DNA of 64,000 nt from Amanita rubescens (taxonomy: Eukaryota > Basidiomycota > Agaricomycetes > Agaricales > Amanitaceae), in assembly GCA_015039365.1 (NCBI GenBank), contig WION01000061.1:62001-126000 (forward strand), read 5' to 3'. Made by a program: the position numbers and the translations under genes. A model generated the notes under the pieces. The model saw only the letters and a program-made list of their open reading frames with translations. It ran no database searches and was not told the origin of the DNA. Positions 34,616-47,219 of the stretch are shown one piece after another (positions within the stretch are counted from its first letter, which is position 1; the number at the start of each line of letters is the position of its first letter).

Positions 34616-37600
34616 GCGGCACGCCTGACCCTAGTAGTAGCTACTTGATGTGCTACAGTACTTCCACGTCCAGAGTTTTCTGCCTCCCACCAGGAGTGCA
34701 GACTCCGGCAACTCGCCACCACCTCAGCTTCGTAAGTTCTTCTCTGTCGTTTTCTCATACTTCAAGTTACCCGTTTGCTCATTCACGGTTTTTATCTAGT
34801 CGGCTCAGGCCGTTCAACAACTTTCTGGCGGCTGGCCCTAAGCCCAACGCTCGGAAGTGACGGGCAATTCATACCCCCCATTTTATCACGTCATCCGCCG
34901 CTTTACTACTGCAGGACTCTCGCCTTTGACTCGCCTGCTCACGACCTCAGCGCTTTTAGAGAATTGAGTGGGATTTCATGATCCCACCAGATAATACCCT
35001 TCAATAGACAAGAAGTGGCACCACCACTCTTCGCGCTCGTTAACTTCTGGCAACGAATAGCACTACCGACCATGCCCAACCATACCCATATCTATACCAA
35101 CTTCCGAATTCATAGCAATCTATCATCAAACGACATTTGAAACTTTAGAGGATTGCAAAACTGTCATCTCATCCTTCGACACGTCGCCGTGATAGACAAC
35201 ATCAATACTTCGCCCGCGGTCAAGCTATACCAACATGAACGTTATATGCGGGAACCTCGCCAATTGGGCGAAAAGGTTGAGCCAGTCTGCTTTCGACGAC
35301 GTCGACGTTCGACTGCTGGTGACCGCGGACAACTTCACCAGTCTTATTGTCTCCGGTTTCCGCCGTTTCTATGACAACATCCAGCTCCCTTCTTGATTCT
35401 CACTCTAGCGCGATCTCCCTTCGTCACCTCGGATACATCCACCTCGCCAATCTCGTCAGCTTCCCCGTCATCTTCAACGTCGTTTCCATCTCCCGCCTCT
35501 ACGGCTGCGTCCCAAATCTCGCTTTTCAGAACTCCCGAGGTCTTATCTCCAATCCTCGTAGCTTCTGTCCCAGGCGCCGCCGCCTTACCTGTCATCCATT
35601 GGTTCATATGCGAGCGGTGTCGCTGCCTCCACAAGGATGATATGCACGTTCGATTGGAGAAGAGATCGCGGTGGGGAAGACTATTCGCTCACGGTGCCCG
35701 GCCCAGTTAAAGACCTGGACATGGTAGAAGCAGAGAAGGACGAGTTGAACCTCCGGGACTCGGTTCGGATGAAGAATGGGATATTCCCTCAGGAATCGAG
35801 CAACACATCGATCAGGACCCATTCATTCCCTATCTAGCCCGATAAAAACGATGTCAGGCCTGAATCTGTCCGAAACTCGGGTAGAATATCCTCCCCACCA
35901 TTATCATCGCCGGCATGTCTTCCTCCGGATTCATCTCAATTTGGGAGACGATGATGACGGTAGCGACTACTATTCCGACGGGGAATCTGGCTAGAGTCGA
36001 TTACAGGTTCCTTGGAAAAAGTTGCAGCACACGAGCGTTATTCTCGCAAGAGTGGGCGAGGAGAGGAAGTGGATGGCAGATTCGATGGAGGTCTTCGTCC
36101 CAGGGCCAACGTTGTCATCGACTGCCAGATCCGGAGGGACGAGCGTGGACAAGCGGGGGGTGTGTATCATAGGGGCTACTGCGGCTCAGAAGGATGGATC
36201 GTAGTCAACGCCAACGACAGGAAGAGGAGGTAGAAGTAGGAGCTCAGAAAGATGGATCGTCAACGCCAACGACAGGAAGAGGAGGTAGAAGTAGGAAGAG
36301 GGGTTAAGATCGTCGAGCCTTTTCCGCCGCAAATTTTGACGCCTGGAAATGCCAGTTGCGGGGCTCCCTTGGTTTTTGGCCTCCTCTCGAGCAGTACTTA
36401 GCAAGAAGAGGACAACACAATTCAGGGAGAGGACCCGTATACACGTGTATTGAGGCGGATGAGGAGAGGAGCTGGGGTTTGTCTCGCGCTGACTCGATTC
36501 CTACCGCTAGCCCCAAGAAGATGACTCGACGCGGTCACCGATGTACACTTCTTTGTCGCCATCTGTGTTGAGGATACGAAGCCCGCTGATCTGTGATGAC
36601 GCCGCAGATTGGTCGAGGCGTTGCCTCTGGAGTCCAAGCTTGGTACGATCTATACCAAGTACCGTGGCATGTAAGACGGATCGTATCATGAGATGGGTCC
36701 GGGGATTGTTGAAATTGGGTGGAGTTCTTCCCCTCTTCCGCGTCCACTCTACAAGACGAACGCAATTTACGATAGTATCTATTATTCTATTATCTACAAT
36801 ACAGGGGTGTGTATTCATCCCTAAATTGTCATCCTCGCAAGTGCATCATTCATTCTTTGGAGCCTGGTGTTGACATCCCCTACATACATAAATCTGTCCG
36901 CTTATGTTAGCTTCTCTTCTTTAGAATCCACATCTACGCGCATGTACTTACATCGTTTATCGGTACCATCGTCGATCCAAACATACACCATCCTTTATCA
37001 TGGAGGCGATGACCGGCCTTCTCGCTCGAGCGTCGAGCCTATCATTTAACATAGGTATACGTGCATGAAGTAGCACGAGAGATAGGATGAGTATAATGAG
37101 TTTTTTGTGTCGGAGATATTGGATCTGCGTCAAGGGCAAGTTTTCCCCCGGTTTGACTGATAATGATAGACAGTGATAGAGGAACAGAGCGTGTATCAGG
37201 TGATGAGCCCAGATAGTTGCGTTCGGGATACGAGGAGATAGTTCCTCTAGTGCATTAGTATGAGCGACCGATTGCATAACGAAATTACGAAGGTCCTGGT
37301 CTTCAGCTTCTCCATCCCGCCATATTAATCATCGGTGCAAACAGGCTGACCCTGAGCGCGTCTCGCTCGCTGATGCCTAATTGTGTTCGTTCTGGTAGCG
37401 TCGATGCTGAGCACAGTACCAGTTGGTCCATGTCATCCTTTTAGACAATCGTCGACACCTCCAGCGCCTCCATTGAGAACCATTGCCCCCCAAAACGTCA
37501 ATTTCTCAACCAGGTGCAACAGCCAGTCCAGCGCTCTACTTATGTGTCCAAGAAGGAAATGGCTGACCGGCCGTGCGGTTGAAATTGAAACGCCTATATA

Positions 37601-38638
37601 AACCAGTCTGCATACGTCAGCTCCTCTTCCTTAGAACCCGCATTTACACACATTTACCATGCTCGCCATCACATCCTTCATCTCTGCCATGGGCGTTGGT
37701 CGTATCCAAACACAGTTCATCGTTCAAAATCGATGCCACCGACTCGGACGCGATTGCCGGTGTTCTTCACGTCCAAGTTGCCAAGGACGTACCGGTCGCC
37801 CAGTCGCCAGTGCTCGAGGAAAAAACCTGTCATCATCCTTTGACATTCAAGGATGGCTGGCTTGCCACTGCCGCCGTGTTCAAAAAGTGGAAAACGCAAA
37901 TTGCCAGGAAAATCACAAAAGATAAGCGCTCCTTCTTCCTAATGCTGACGCAGAGGATTTTGCATCATGCGGCTTTCCTCGTCGCTATCAAGGCGGGTCA
38001 GAAGTTGAAAACGTCGACGACGGTTTTCTGCACCTCTGAGTAATTTGACGCGATGTTTCCTCCACATCTTCACTATATCAGCAAGGCTTGGGAAGACGAA
38101 ATCTCGGGGAAAATCCGGGAGGAGCTGCGGAAGTAACCCAGCCCTGTAAAGGGAGGTAGGAGGCGCGAATTTCGTTTGATTTTTTTCTATTCCTTTATCC
38201 ACGGTATGGGCGTACATGTTGTGTTTTTTTAGGTCCAGATCCCCGCCCACGATGTTTGTCGCCCGCCCCGTTCGCCCATCGCGTCAGGACCGCCCCAATC
38301 CTTGGAACGACTCCGGATGATGAGGAGGAGGAGGAATGGGAAATAATGTGCGTTTGCCAAGAGGGTGAAGAGGTTAAGTGGGGCAGGAAGAGTCTGAGAG
38401 CGCATGTTAGTGTCTTCTGTGCACGGAAGATCTTACGACTCACGGCATTGAGATTAGGCTTGGAAAACAAGGCATCGCGTAGCCGGAAAAACCATGAGTT
38501 ACTCAAAGATGTGGGTGCTGCCCGCTGCGGTCACTGCGGCACGCGATGTTTGTGTTTGGCTGAATCATGCGAATCTAATCGATAAGACTTGCCTTAAACC
38601 TCCACCACGCTTGAAACAACCATACTCTTTCGTCTAGA
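34616..38638. other. 4-kb region without a confident gene
   Basis: Several overlapping ORFs on both strands (for example 35393-35710 and 36304-36818) have no recognisable motifs. The best candidate is 37573-38043 plus (basic, unknown), which has TATATAAACC at 37593 and an in-frame tail KTQIARKITKDKR. The segments 36885-37010 and 37595-37720 are diverged direct repeats (shared CTTTAGAA, ATCCAAACA), hinting at a duplicated promoter and 5' exon. A further ORF lies at 38256-38585. None is supported as a real gene. Confidence 0.5.
36183..36295 (+). repeat. Two-copy tandem repeat, about 56 bp
   Basis: GGCTCAGAAGGATGGATCG...GTAGAAGTAGG (36183-36240) is followed by a second copy (36241-36295) with a 3-bp deletion. 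Confidence 0.85.
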
Positions 38639-41600
38639 ATGTCTAGCGCCGGAAACATCAATATCTCCGGCAGCCAGTTCACCGACATTGGGGGTGATCA
38701 GATCAATAATTATGACCAGAGCCAGTTCAACTTGAATCAAATTAACATGCCAGTGCATTATGGGAGCACTCGTGCGCTGTTTGCTTCCTACTCGTAGCTA
38801 CCGGGTCGTGACCACATAGATACAGGGACTGTCTTTGATATCTTGAAGGACTCGAATCAAATTGCTATTCACGCCGCCTATAATTCTGCAGAACGCGAGT
38901 CAGAACATGCATCAACCTGTCAAGAGGGTACTCGCGAAAGGGTTTTGTCGAAGCTCATGCGGTGGTCCAAAGCTAGTGATGGATACCCAGTGTGTTGGCT
39001 CGAGGGACCTGCCGGCTCAGGGAAGTCGACAATCTTGCATACCATCGCGAAGCAATGTGACGATGAGGGGCGGCTCGCATTCAGCTTTTTCTTTTCAAGA
39101 GGCAAAGCCGATCGCAGCGATACGGTTAAAGTCATCCCCACATTTGCGTATCAGCTTGCTCGATCCCTTCCCGCAATTCAATCACCTTTGCTGCATGTGC
39201 TCACAAAGAGTAATCCATTCGCTCCTTTTCTCCGCTTGCACGATCAGCTCGAAAATCTCATCATTGATCCCACTCTTAGCATTCAGCAGACCACCCTGCC
39301 CATGGTTGTCATTATTGATGGCCTTGATGAATGTAGTGACGAGAATCTCCTACCGCAGCTCATTCATGCACTTGTCGATGTGACCTATTACCTTCCATTC
39401 CGATTTCTCTTTGCAAGTCGGCCTGAATCTCATATCCGACAAACATTTCAATCCTCTTTGATCAAACCAAAGACATATGTCCTCTCACTCCGAGACTTTC
39501 AGGCTCATCATGATGTTGGCAACTACTTGAAACAGCATCTTACAGAAATACACAGGCAAAATTACAACATCATGCAAAAAGTACCACATCCTTGGCCATC
39601 AGCAGAACAGCTTGTTGCTCTTGTCCAGAAATCAGAGGGTTTATTCATCTATGTGTCAACCCTGGTCAAATTTGTGGGTGATAGGCAAGGGCTTCCCCAG
39701 GAGAAGCTTGAGTTAGCTATAACAGCACATCATGGTGTTGATCCTCTATATGAGCAGGTTTTATCAAAAGCTCAAGCTGAGTCTGCTCACTTTTCCAGTG
39801 TAGTGGGTACCATCATATATCTCCACCACCCTCTTGCCATACATGATCTGGAGCAACTTCTACAGCTATCATCTGACCATATTCGACAAGCATTACAGGG
39901 TTGCCAATCTATTTTTGTCCTTCCCAACAGTGAAGAGGAATCAGTTCACCCATATCATGCATCATTGAAAGATTTTCTTAGTGATATGAACAGAGCAAAG
40001 GTTCATTTTTTTGACCCCAAGATGTACCATGTTACCATTCTGGTCAACTGCTTGCAGTTGATTGGGCAGGTGCATGACTCAAACAATGGTGTTCAGCCTC
40101 TGAAATATGCATGTCAACAATGGTATTATCACTTCTCTTCAGCACTTTCATATCAGGCAACAATTGATTTGATGAAGAACTGTGGAAACATAGAGGTATT
40201 GATGGTGAAGTTGAGCAGAGAGTGGTTAAAAACTTGGATGTATGGGCTGGAAGATGGATTAAAGACTTTTTGTCAAGGTTGTGATTCTGTTCTTAAACAA
40301 TTACAGGCAAGTTGTATTTAAACCACTATTGGAATATGTGCTCAAGCTTGTCAATCAAGCCACTGCAAAGAGAGTGGAAAGTTGTTACAGAGAGTATGAA
40401 TCAAATATTGGAGATTTCTAAGGTGAATAATCCCTTATGAAACATAATAGAAGGAAAATAACTTTGTTACTCTGCTTAGAATGTATGTAGCTTGATATAA
40501 CATTGTGGCTCAAGTTGACTATCTTGTGCCTGAATAAATATCAGCTGGTGTGTATTTTGTCAATTTTTCTATAGCAAAGCAGCATTTCTCAAGCAATTAT
40601 CTCTAGAATGTAAGCAAGTTGAATTTGTTCATATAATTGTCAAAATCTATTAATAATTGCTGTTCTAGAATGTAATATTTGTGCAAAATCAAAAACCAAA
40701 TATATTGCTAACTGATATTTTGTATCTCATTACTGTATCATTAGAAAGTAAGTTGCTTTGTTTTACATGTTTGATAACTAGTAGATGGTGGTATTGATCA
40801 CAAAATGTCTTAGTTTGTAAGTGGTACTTTCAAACATGAACATAATATTCTGATTATCACTTTGTGGCAACAATCTGTGTACAGCAACTTGTAAGTGATT
40901 CAGGTTGACATGTGCAGAACCTCTTGGTGATGATTTTGTGGCATCTGGCTGTGTTCAGTATGTAAGTGATTCAGGTTGACATGTGCAGAACCTCTTGGTG
41001 ATGATTTTGTGGCATCTGGCTGTGTTCAGTTTGTAAGTGATTCAGGTTGACATGTGCAGAACCTCTTGGTGATGATTTTGTGGCATCTGGCTGTGTTCAG
41101 AGAGTAAGTGATTCAGGTTGACATGTGCAGAACCTCTTGGTGATGATTTTGTGGCATCTGGCTGTGTTCAGACAGTAAGTGATTCAGGTTGACATGTGCA
41201 GAACCTCTTGGTGATGATTTTGTGGCATCTGGCTGTGTTCAGGGTGTAAGTGATTCAGGTTGACATGTGCGGAACCTCTTGGTGATGATTTTGTGGCATC
41301 TGGCTGTGTTCAGTTTGTAAGTGATTCAGGTTGACATGTGCAGAACCTCTTGGTGATGATTTTGTGGCATCTGGCTGTGTTCAGACAGTAAGTGATTCAG
41401 GTTGACATGTGCAGAACCTCTTGGTGATGATTTTGTGGCATCTGGCTGTGTTCAGTATGTAAGTGATTCAGGTTGACATGTGCAGAACCTCTTGGTGATG
41501 ATTTTGTGGCATCTGGCTGTGTTCAGGCTGTAAGTGATTCAGGTTGACATGTGCAGAACCTCTTGGTGATGAATTTGTGGCATCTGGCTGTGTTCAGGGT

Positions 41601-43188
41601 GTAAGTGATTCAGGTTGACATGTGCAGAACCTCTTGGTGATGAATTTGTGGCATCTGGCTGTGTTCAGTATGTAAGTGATTCAGGTTGACATGTGCAGAA
41701 CCTCTTGGTGATGAATTTGTGGCATCTGGCTGTGTTCAGTATGTAAGTGATTCAGGTTGACATGTGCAGAACCTCTTGGTGATGATTTTGTGGCATCTGG
41801 CTGTGTTCAGTATGTAAGTGATTCAGGTTGACATGCACAGAACCTCTTGGTGATGATTTTGTGGCATCTGGCTGTGTTCAGAGAGTAAGTGATTCAGGTT
41901 GACATGTGCAGAACCTCTTGGTGATGAATTTGTGGCATCTGGCTGTGTTCAGGATGTAAGTGATTCAGGTTGACATGTGCAGAACCTCTTGGTGATGATT
42001 TTGTGGCATCTGGCTGTGTTCAGTATGTAAGTGATTCAGGTTGACATGTGCAGAACCTCTTGGTGATGATTTTGTGGCATCTGGCTGTGTTCAGAGAGTA
42101 AGTGATTCAGGTTGACATGTGCAGAACCTCTTGGTGATGATTTTGTGGCATCTGGCTGTGTTCAGACAGTAAGTGATTCAGGTTGACATGTGCAGAACCT
42201 CTTGGTGATGATTTTGTGGCATCTGGCTGTGTTCAGACAGTAAGTCAATTAGCTTGACATTGTGCAGAACCTCTTGGTGATGATTTTGTGGCATCTGGCT
42301 GTGTTCAGACAGTAAGTCAATTAGCTTGACATTGTGCAGAACCTCTTGGTGATGATTTTGTGGCTGTGTTCAGTTTGTAAGTCATTCAGCTTGATATGTG
42401 CAGAATCTCTTCAAAAGTGATAATTTTGTGACCCTTTGCTGGTACTTAGTTTGTAAGTTGTTTTCTTAGACTCAAAAAAAAACATTTTAATCATACATAT
42501 TTGTATATAGAATGTATGTCACTTTTTATTTGTTGGGACATTTGCTAATGTCCCTCTTCTCATAAATCAGAATGTATGTACTTTTGTTCATTCCTTTACA
42601 CCTGTGCTTCAGCACTCAAAATTTGTAGTGGGCATGTTACTTTTTTACATTTACATTCAAATTATGCTAACATTGTTTATTAATGTTATCAGAAGGTTAG
42701 TGGATTTTTTAACTAATTTAAATTCAAATCTTTACTCTTTCTCTTGTCAGGAGGTATATGTAATACATCTTTTCTATCTCTGATTTGTATGCTAACTCTA
42801 CTATTGTCTACTAAACTTAGTTGGTATGTTTCTTTACTGTTTTATGCTTAATAACTGAATTAATGTTATTTTTTGACTTCATTTTCAGATTGTATGGTTC
42901 TTCATCTGCAGTGCAGTGCAGAACTTTCTCATCTTTTTTCCTTTAGGATGTCAGTTTGTTACTCCTCATTTCAATTTTTATTGATGCAAAATTCAAATTG
43001 GGAATTTGCTAGCATGTATGTATCCTCTTTGTTCTATACATAGCATACTAACATTTATCAATTACTTGTCTTTGAAGTACTTTGGTGCTGTTTTTAATTC
43101 TTCTATCTGTTTCCTGTTGTCATTAAAATATTCTACAGACAATTTTGTGCAACATTCCAAGTTGGATTGCACTCCCCCTCTCACCTAA
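38639..43188 (+). CDS. NACHT NTPase (NLR-type) with a C-terminal single-codon exon array
   Basis: Exon 1 (38639-38771) encodes the fungal STAND N-terminal motif ISGSQFTDIGGDQINNY. Intron 38772-38819. Exon 2 (38820-40306) holds the NACHT domain: Walker A GPAGSGKST, Walker B VVIIDGLDEC, a sensor-like FLFASRPESHI, then a helical region to LKQLQ. Exon 2 ends CAG followed by GCAAGT, a GC-type donor, exactly at a codon boundary. About 40 exons of 3 nt (one of 6 nt) follow between 40391 and 43015, then a last exon from 43078 (YFGAVF...) to TAA 43186-43188, open in the same phase. The expected product is about 615 aa, roughly 40 residues of which come from single-codon exons. NACHT proteins are nucleotide-switched receptors for heterokaryon or non-self recognition (family knowledge); usually the C-terminus carries repeats, a place taken here by the array. 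Confidence 0.82.
40391..43077 (+). other. Array of about 40 three-nucleotide exons in the NACHT gene
   Basis: Each exon lies between AG and GTAAGT/GTATGT. Codons by first base: AGA 40391; AAT 40480; CTG 40545; AAT 40617; AAT 40679; AAA 40745; TTT 40814; CAA+CTT 40885; TAT 40959; TTT 41030; AGA 41101; ACA 41172; GGT 41243; TTT 41314; ACA 41385; TAT 41456; GCT 41527; GGT 41598; TAT 41669; TAT 41740; TAT 41811; AGA 41882; GAT 41953; TAT 42024; AGA 42095; ACA 42166; ACA 42237; ACA 42309; TTT 42374; TTT 42450; AAT 42511; AAT 42571; TGG 42629 (then a GC donor, less sure); AAG 42693; GAG 42751; TTG 42821; ATT 42889; GAT 42947; CAT 43013. No stop occurs in the phase set by the NACHT exon. Introns outside the satellite are unrelated in sequence yet keep 55-86 nt length and often a clear branch site (GCTAAC about 42665 and 42791, ACTAAC about 43048). 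Confidence 0.85.
40891..42239 (+). repeat. 71-bp satellite: 68-nt intron plus one variable codon, 19 units
   Basis: Nineteen perfectly phased 71-bp units start GTAAGTGATTCAGG and end GCTGTGTTCAG plus three bases. Only a few bases vary in the 68-nt part (GATTTTG/GAATTTG, one GCGGAACC, one GCACAG), while the last three bases take seven forms (TAT, TTT, AGA, ACA, GGT, GCT, GAT). Two or three diverged units (introns of 69, 62 and 73 nt) continue to 42449. Confidence 0.95.
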
Positions 43189-44335
43189 AAGACTGCATGT
43201 GTCAATTCAGCAGATATAGTATGCACATTTCCTTGATTTTTGGTCCATTCTGACATTCCCCACAACTCCTAGCATGCCTTTTCTTTCATTCCATTTATTT
43301 TTGTAATTTACTTCTACTGTATGATTAGAGACTGAGTTTTTCATTTGTATTTGAAAGTTTGACAATATGAGTAAAACCCTTGACTTCCATGTAGAGACTT
43401 GTGGCTAAACCTTTTGTGATAAAACAATCACAAAATATGCCACTGACCATAACAGGCTGCCAGAAGTTCATGAGAAGCCAATTTCATGTGCTTTGCCTTG
43501 CCAATTTCACAGACAATTTCAATACTTTGCCTATACAATCACCCCTAATTTGTTCATCAACATCAATCTTTATAATGTGCTCTGCTTAGTGCTTAACACA
43601 ATATGTTTACTACTAGTAAGCATCAGAAACCTCATGAGTCATACATGTCAACACTCAGGCCAATTCTGTCATTATCATCACCCTCAGTCCCTCACCATCC
43701 CAATTTTGTTCACCTGTCAATTCACTTACCTCAGCTTCTTTAACTGGCATGGTTGATTTGTACTGCATGCTCCATTCTGGACTTGGCCAATATGAGCTGC
43801 CACTTCATGTGGCAGGTCCAAGGCCTTTTTTTTTGATCTTACCCAAGGTATCAACATGCTGCACCCCTGCAAAAGTAATCTGTGTTGCATCCAGAAATTC
43901 TTCAACTGATTCTGCCAACTGATTATGAATATCTACTGGCAGTGAGAGCTTGGCACTTGATAAGGTTGTATACTCAGCACATACATTTTCCCTTGTTATT
44001 TTGATGAGTTGTAGCAAGGTTTCAGGCTGAAAAAGTTCTGCATGGAGAAGTGAGTAAATACTAAGCAACTGAAGAAAAATGCATTTGAAACAATATTGTA
44101 TGGTACCCAACCCTTGATGTTCTTCATATGTAGATTTTGCAAACAACTATAGAAATATTCCCTTTGCCCCTGCACTGGTTGGTCACCATGAAAAGGTCAA
44201 ACTCTGTATCAACTTTAGGGAACAAGAGGGGTTGGGCAAACTCCAGGGTTTTTATGGGGAGTTTTGGAGGGGCAGGGGTGGGGGTTGGAGATGCCCAACC
44301 CCTCTTGACCCTCCACTGTATATCACATAGTAAAC
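43189..44335. other. Intergenic, no confident gene
   Basis: AT-rich. A minus-strand frame (43805-44146) looks somewhat protein-like (PETLLQLIKITREN) but has no known domain. Near 43783-43826 the minus strand reads GGCCTTGGACCTGCCAC with a short hairpin, resembling a sequence at about 53520-53560 downstream of the Helitron gene; a shared repeat end is possible. Confidence 0.45.
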
Positions 44336-44564
44336 CCTGGAGCCCAAGCCTTGGCCCACACACTCAACTCTTGAGCTTGGCAAAGTGCCTGTTACCCCCT
44401 TGCCCTCAATCTTGTACCCAATGCACTGCAGTGTTCTTGCCTTGGCAGCCTCCATCAGATTTCATCTCTTGAGTCTGATGCATGACCCGGGGACCACCTG
44501 CGTTGCATCTGAGACACCCACGGTTGGAAGCTCAGGATCTCATGCTTAGGCCACTGTTGAGCCA
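44336..44564 (-). repeat. SINE-like repeat, tRNA-related head
   Basis: Read on the minus strand it begins GGCTCAACAGTGGCC, close to a pol III A box, then GAGCTTCCAACCGTGGG and GTCTCAGATGC in tRNA-like spacing, followed by a body shared with 14738-14866. No poly-A tail or target duplication was identified, so the SINE call is tentative. Confidence 0.45.
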
Positions 44565-44658
44565 TGAACGTTCATAGCTCTACTGCTGCCAGCCTGAGAG
44601 ACGTGATGATTACGTGAAACAAAATGGTTATACACTAGCAATACAATGTCAACATACG

Positions 44659-46112
<1,454 letters not shown>

Positions 46113-46223
46113 GGGTTAAAGATGACAAGCACGTCAAAGTTGGGAAACATAATATTGATTACGGTATCCAAATCCATTATCTTATCAACGAAATAAATGT
46201 ATGTAGTAGATGATAATCCGAGA

Positions 46224-47219
46224 TCACTCCTCTAGATGAATCCGAACATGTTGTCCTAAATTATCCCTTCTGCTGAACGACTTTCCGCAGCCTTTGTGCG
46301 GGCAAACATGTGCTACGCGAGAGATAAGACAGCAACCAGGAAAGAGACCGCATTTACGACTTACGCTTGTCGTCGGTATGAATACTCCTAACGTGCCTCT
46401 TCAAGTGCTCGCCACGCACAAAGCATTTCCCACATCCGGGAACCATACAGATGAACGTTCGCTCTTCAACAGCAGGCGCGTCATCGTCCAAATCACTTGC
46501 TGCCGTCCTTCTTCTGCCCCTGCGACCGCTAGGGGTCAAAGACACAATGTCAGTGACAGGAACGCCTTCTCCGATTCCTTCTCCCCCGCGTAGCACTGGA
46601 ACATATGGTACCTTTCTTCCGCGACTCTTCTTAATCAAATTCGGTACAGGAACAGGTAGCGGGGCCCGCCTTGTTCTACTGGCACCTTCGGTAGATGCGC
46701 CCCCTATCGAAAGACCATCCCCGTCAGATAGACCAGGATACCTGAGTTCCAAAGAGTGTTGCTCTTCTCTTGCTTTAGTTACCATAGCCAATGCACGGGC
46801 TGCGCTGCCCTTCGCCTTTCCTTTACCTCTCGCCCGTCCCCTTTTGCTTTTGACAACGGCTCATCGGCTATTGATGGAGACGCAGATGGACTTGGAGACG
46901 TGACCACAAGGGATGGAAGAACAGGTGAAGACGATCGAGATGGGATATATGCGTCGGAATCATCGTTCCCAGAATCATTCTCGCCCTCATCGTCGCTTCC
47001 CAAAACCAAGTCAAAATCGAAAGAAGCATTTTGCATCTTTTTTCGAGTACTTCTATGGACATAATTATCCTCGGACCGGTTCACGCGCTGGCGCTTGACA
47101 GGGACGGCCGTGGACGGCTCTATTTGATCCCTTCCTCGTTTCTGGCTTGACTTGCTCAAATCGCTAGTGCTTAAGATACCCGCCCTTGTTCTTGTCGTGG
47201 AGGTTGAGGAACCATTCAA
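46224..47219 (-). pseudogene. C2H2 zinc-finger transcription factor, 5'-truncated and fused to duplicated DNA
   Basis: The C-terminus has two adjacent C2H2 fingers split by an intron (46313-46364): FICMVPGCGKCF...HLKRHVRSIH and VCPHKGCGKSF...NLGQHVRIH, ending in TGA 46226-46224. The fingers and the basic, low-complexity upstream part (KRGRDQIEPS, GSDDEGENDSGND) suit a nuclear DNA-binding regulator. The first codons (about 47219-47177) are not native: they come from the EF-hand region of TBC copy B read in another frame, so the true N-terminus was lost at the breakpoint. A frame change near 46800-46860 (frame 1 to RGRARGKGKAKG) is unexplained and may be an indel or an unseen intron. Confidence 0.65.

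Noticed and set aside
40891..42239. CRISPR-like array or centromeric satellite
   Set aside because: Regular direct repeats with variable gaps, but the gaps are only 3 bp, the setting is eukaryotic, and splice signals and reading phase explain the pattern better.
40891..42239. Alternative splicing model using the internal GTGCAG of each 71-bp unit
   Set aside because: This would need introns of about 27 nt and 44-nt exons; the exon hits an in-frame stop in one of the frames it would cycle through, and diverged neighbouring units lack that internal site.
43805..44146. C-terminal exon of another GTPase gene
   Set aside because: Residue composition looks protein-like, but I could not match it to a family or link it to flanking exons.
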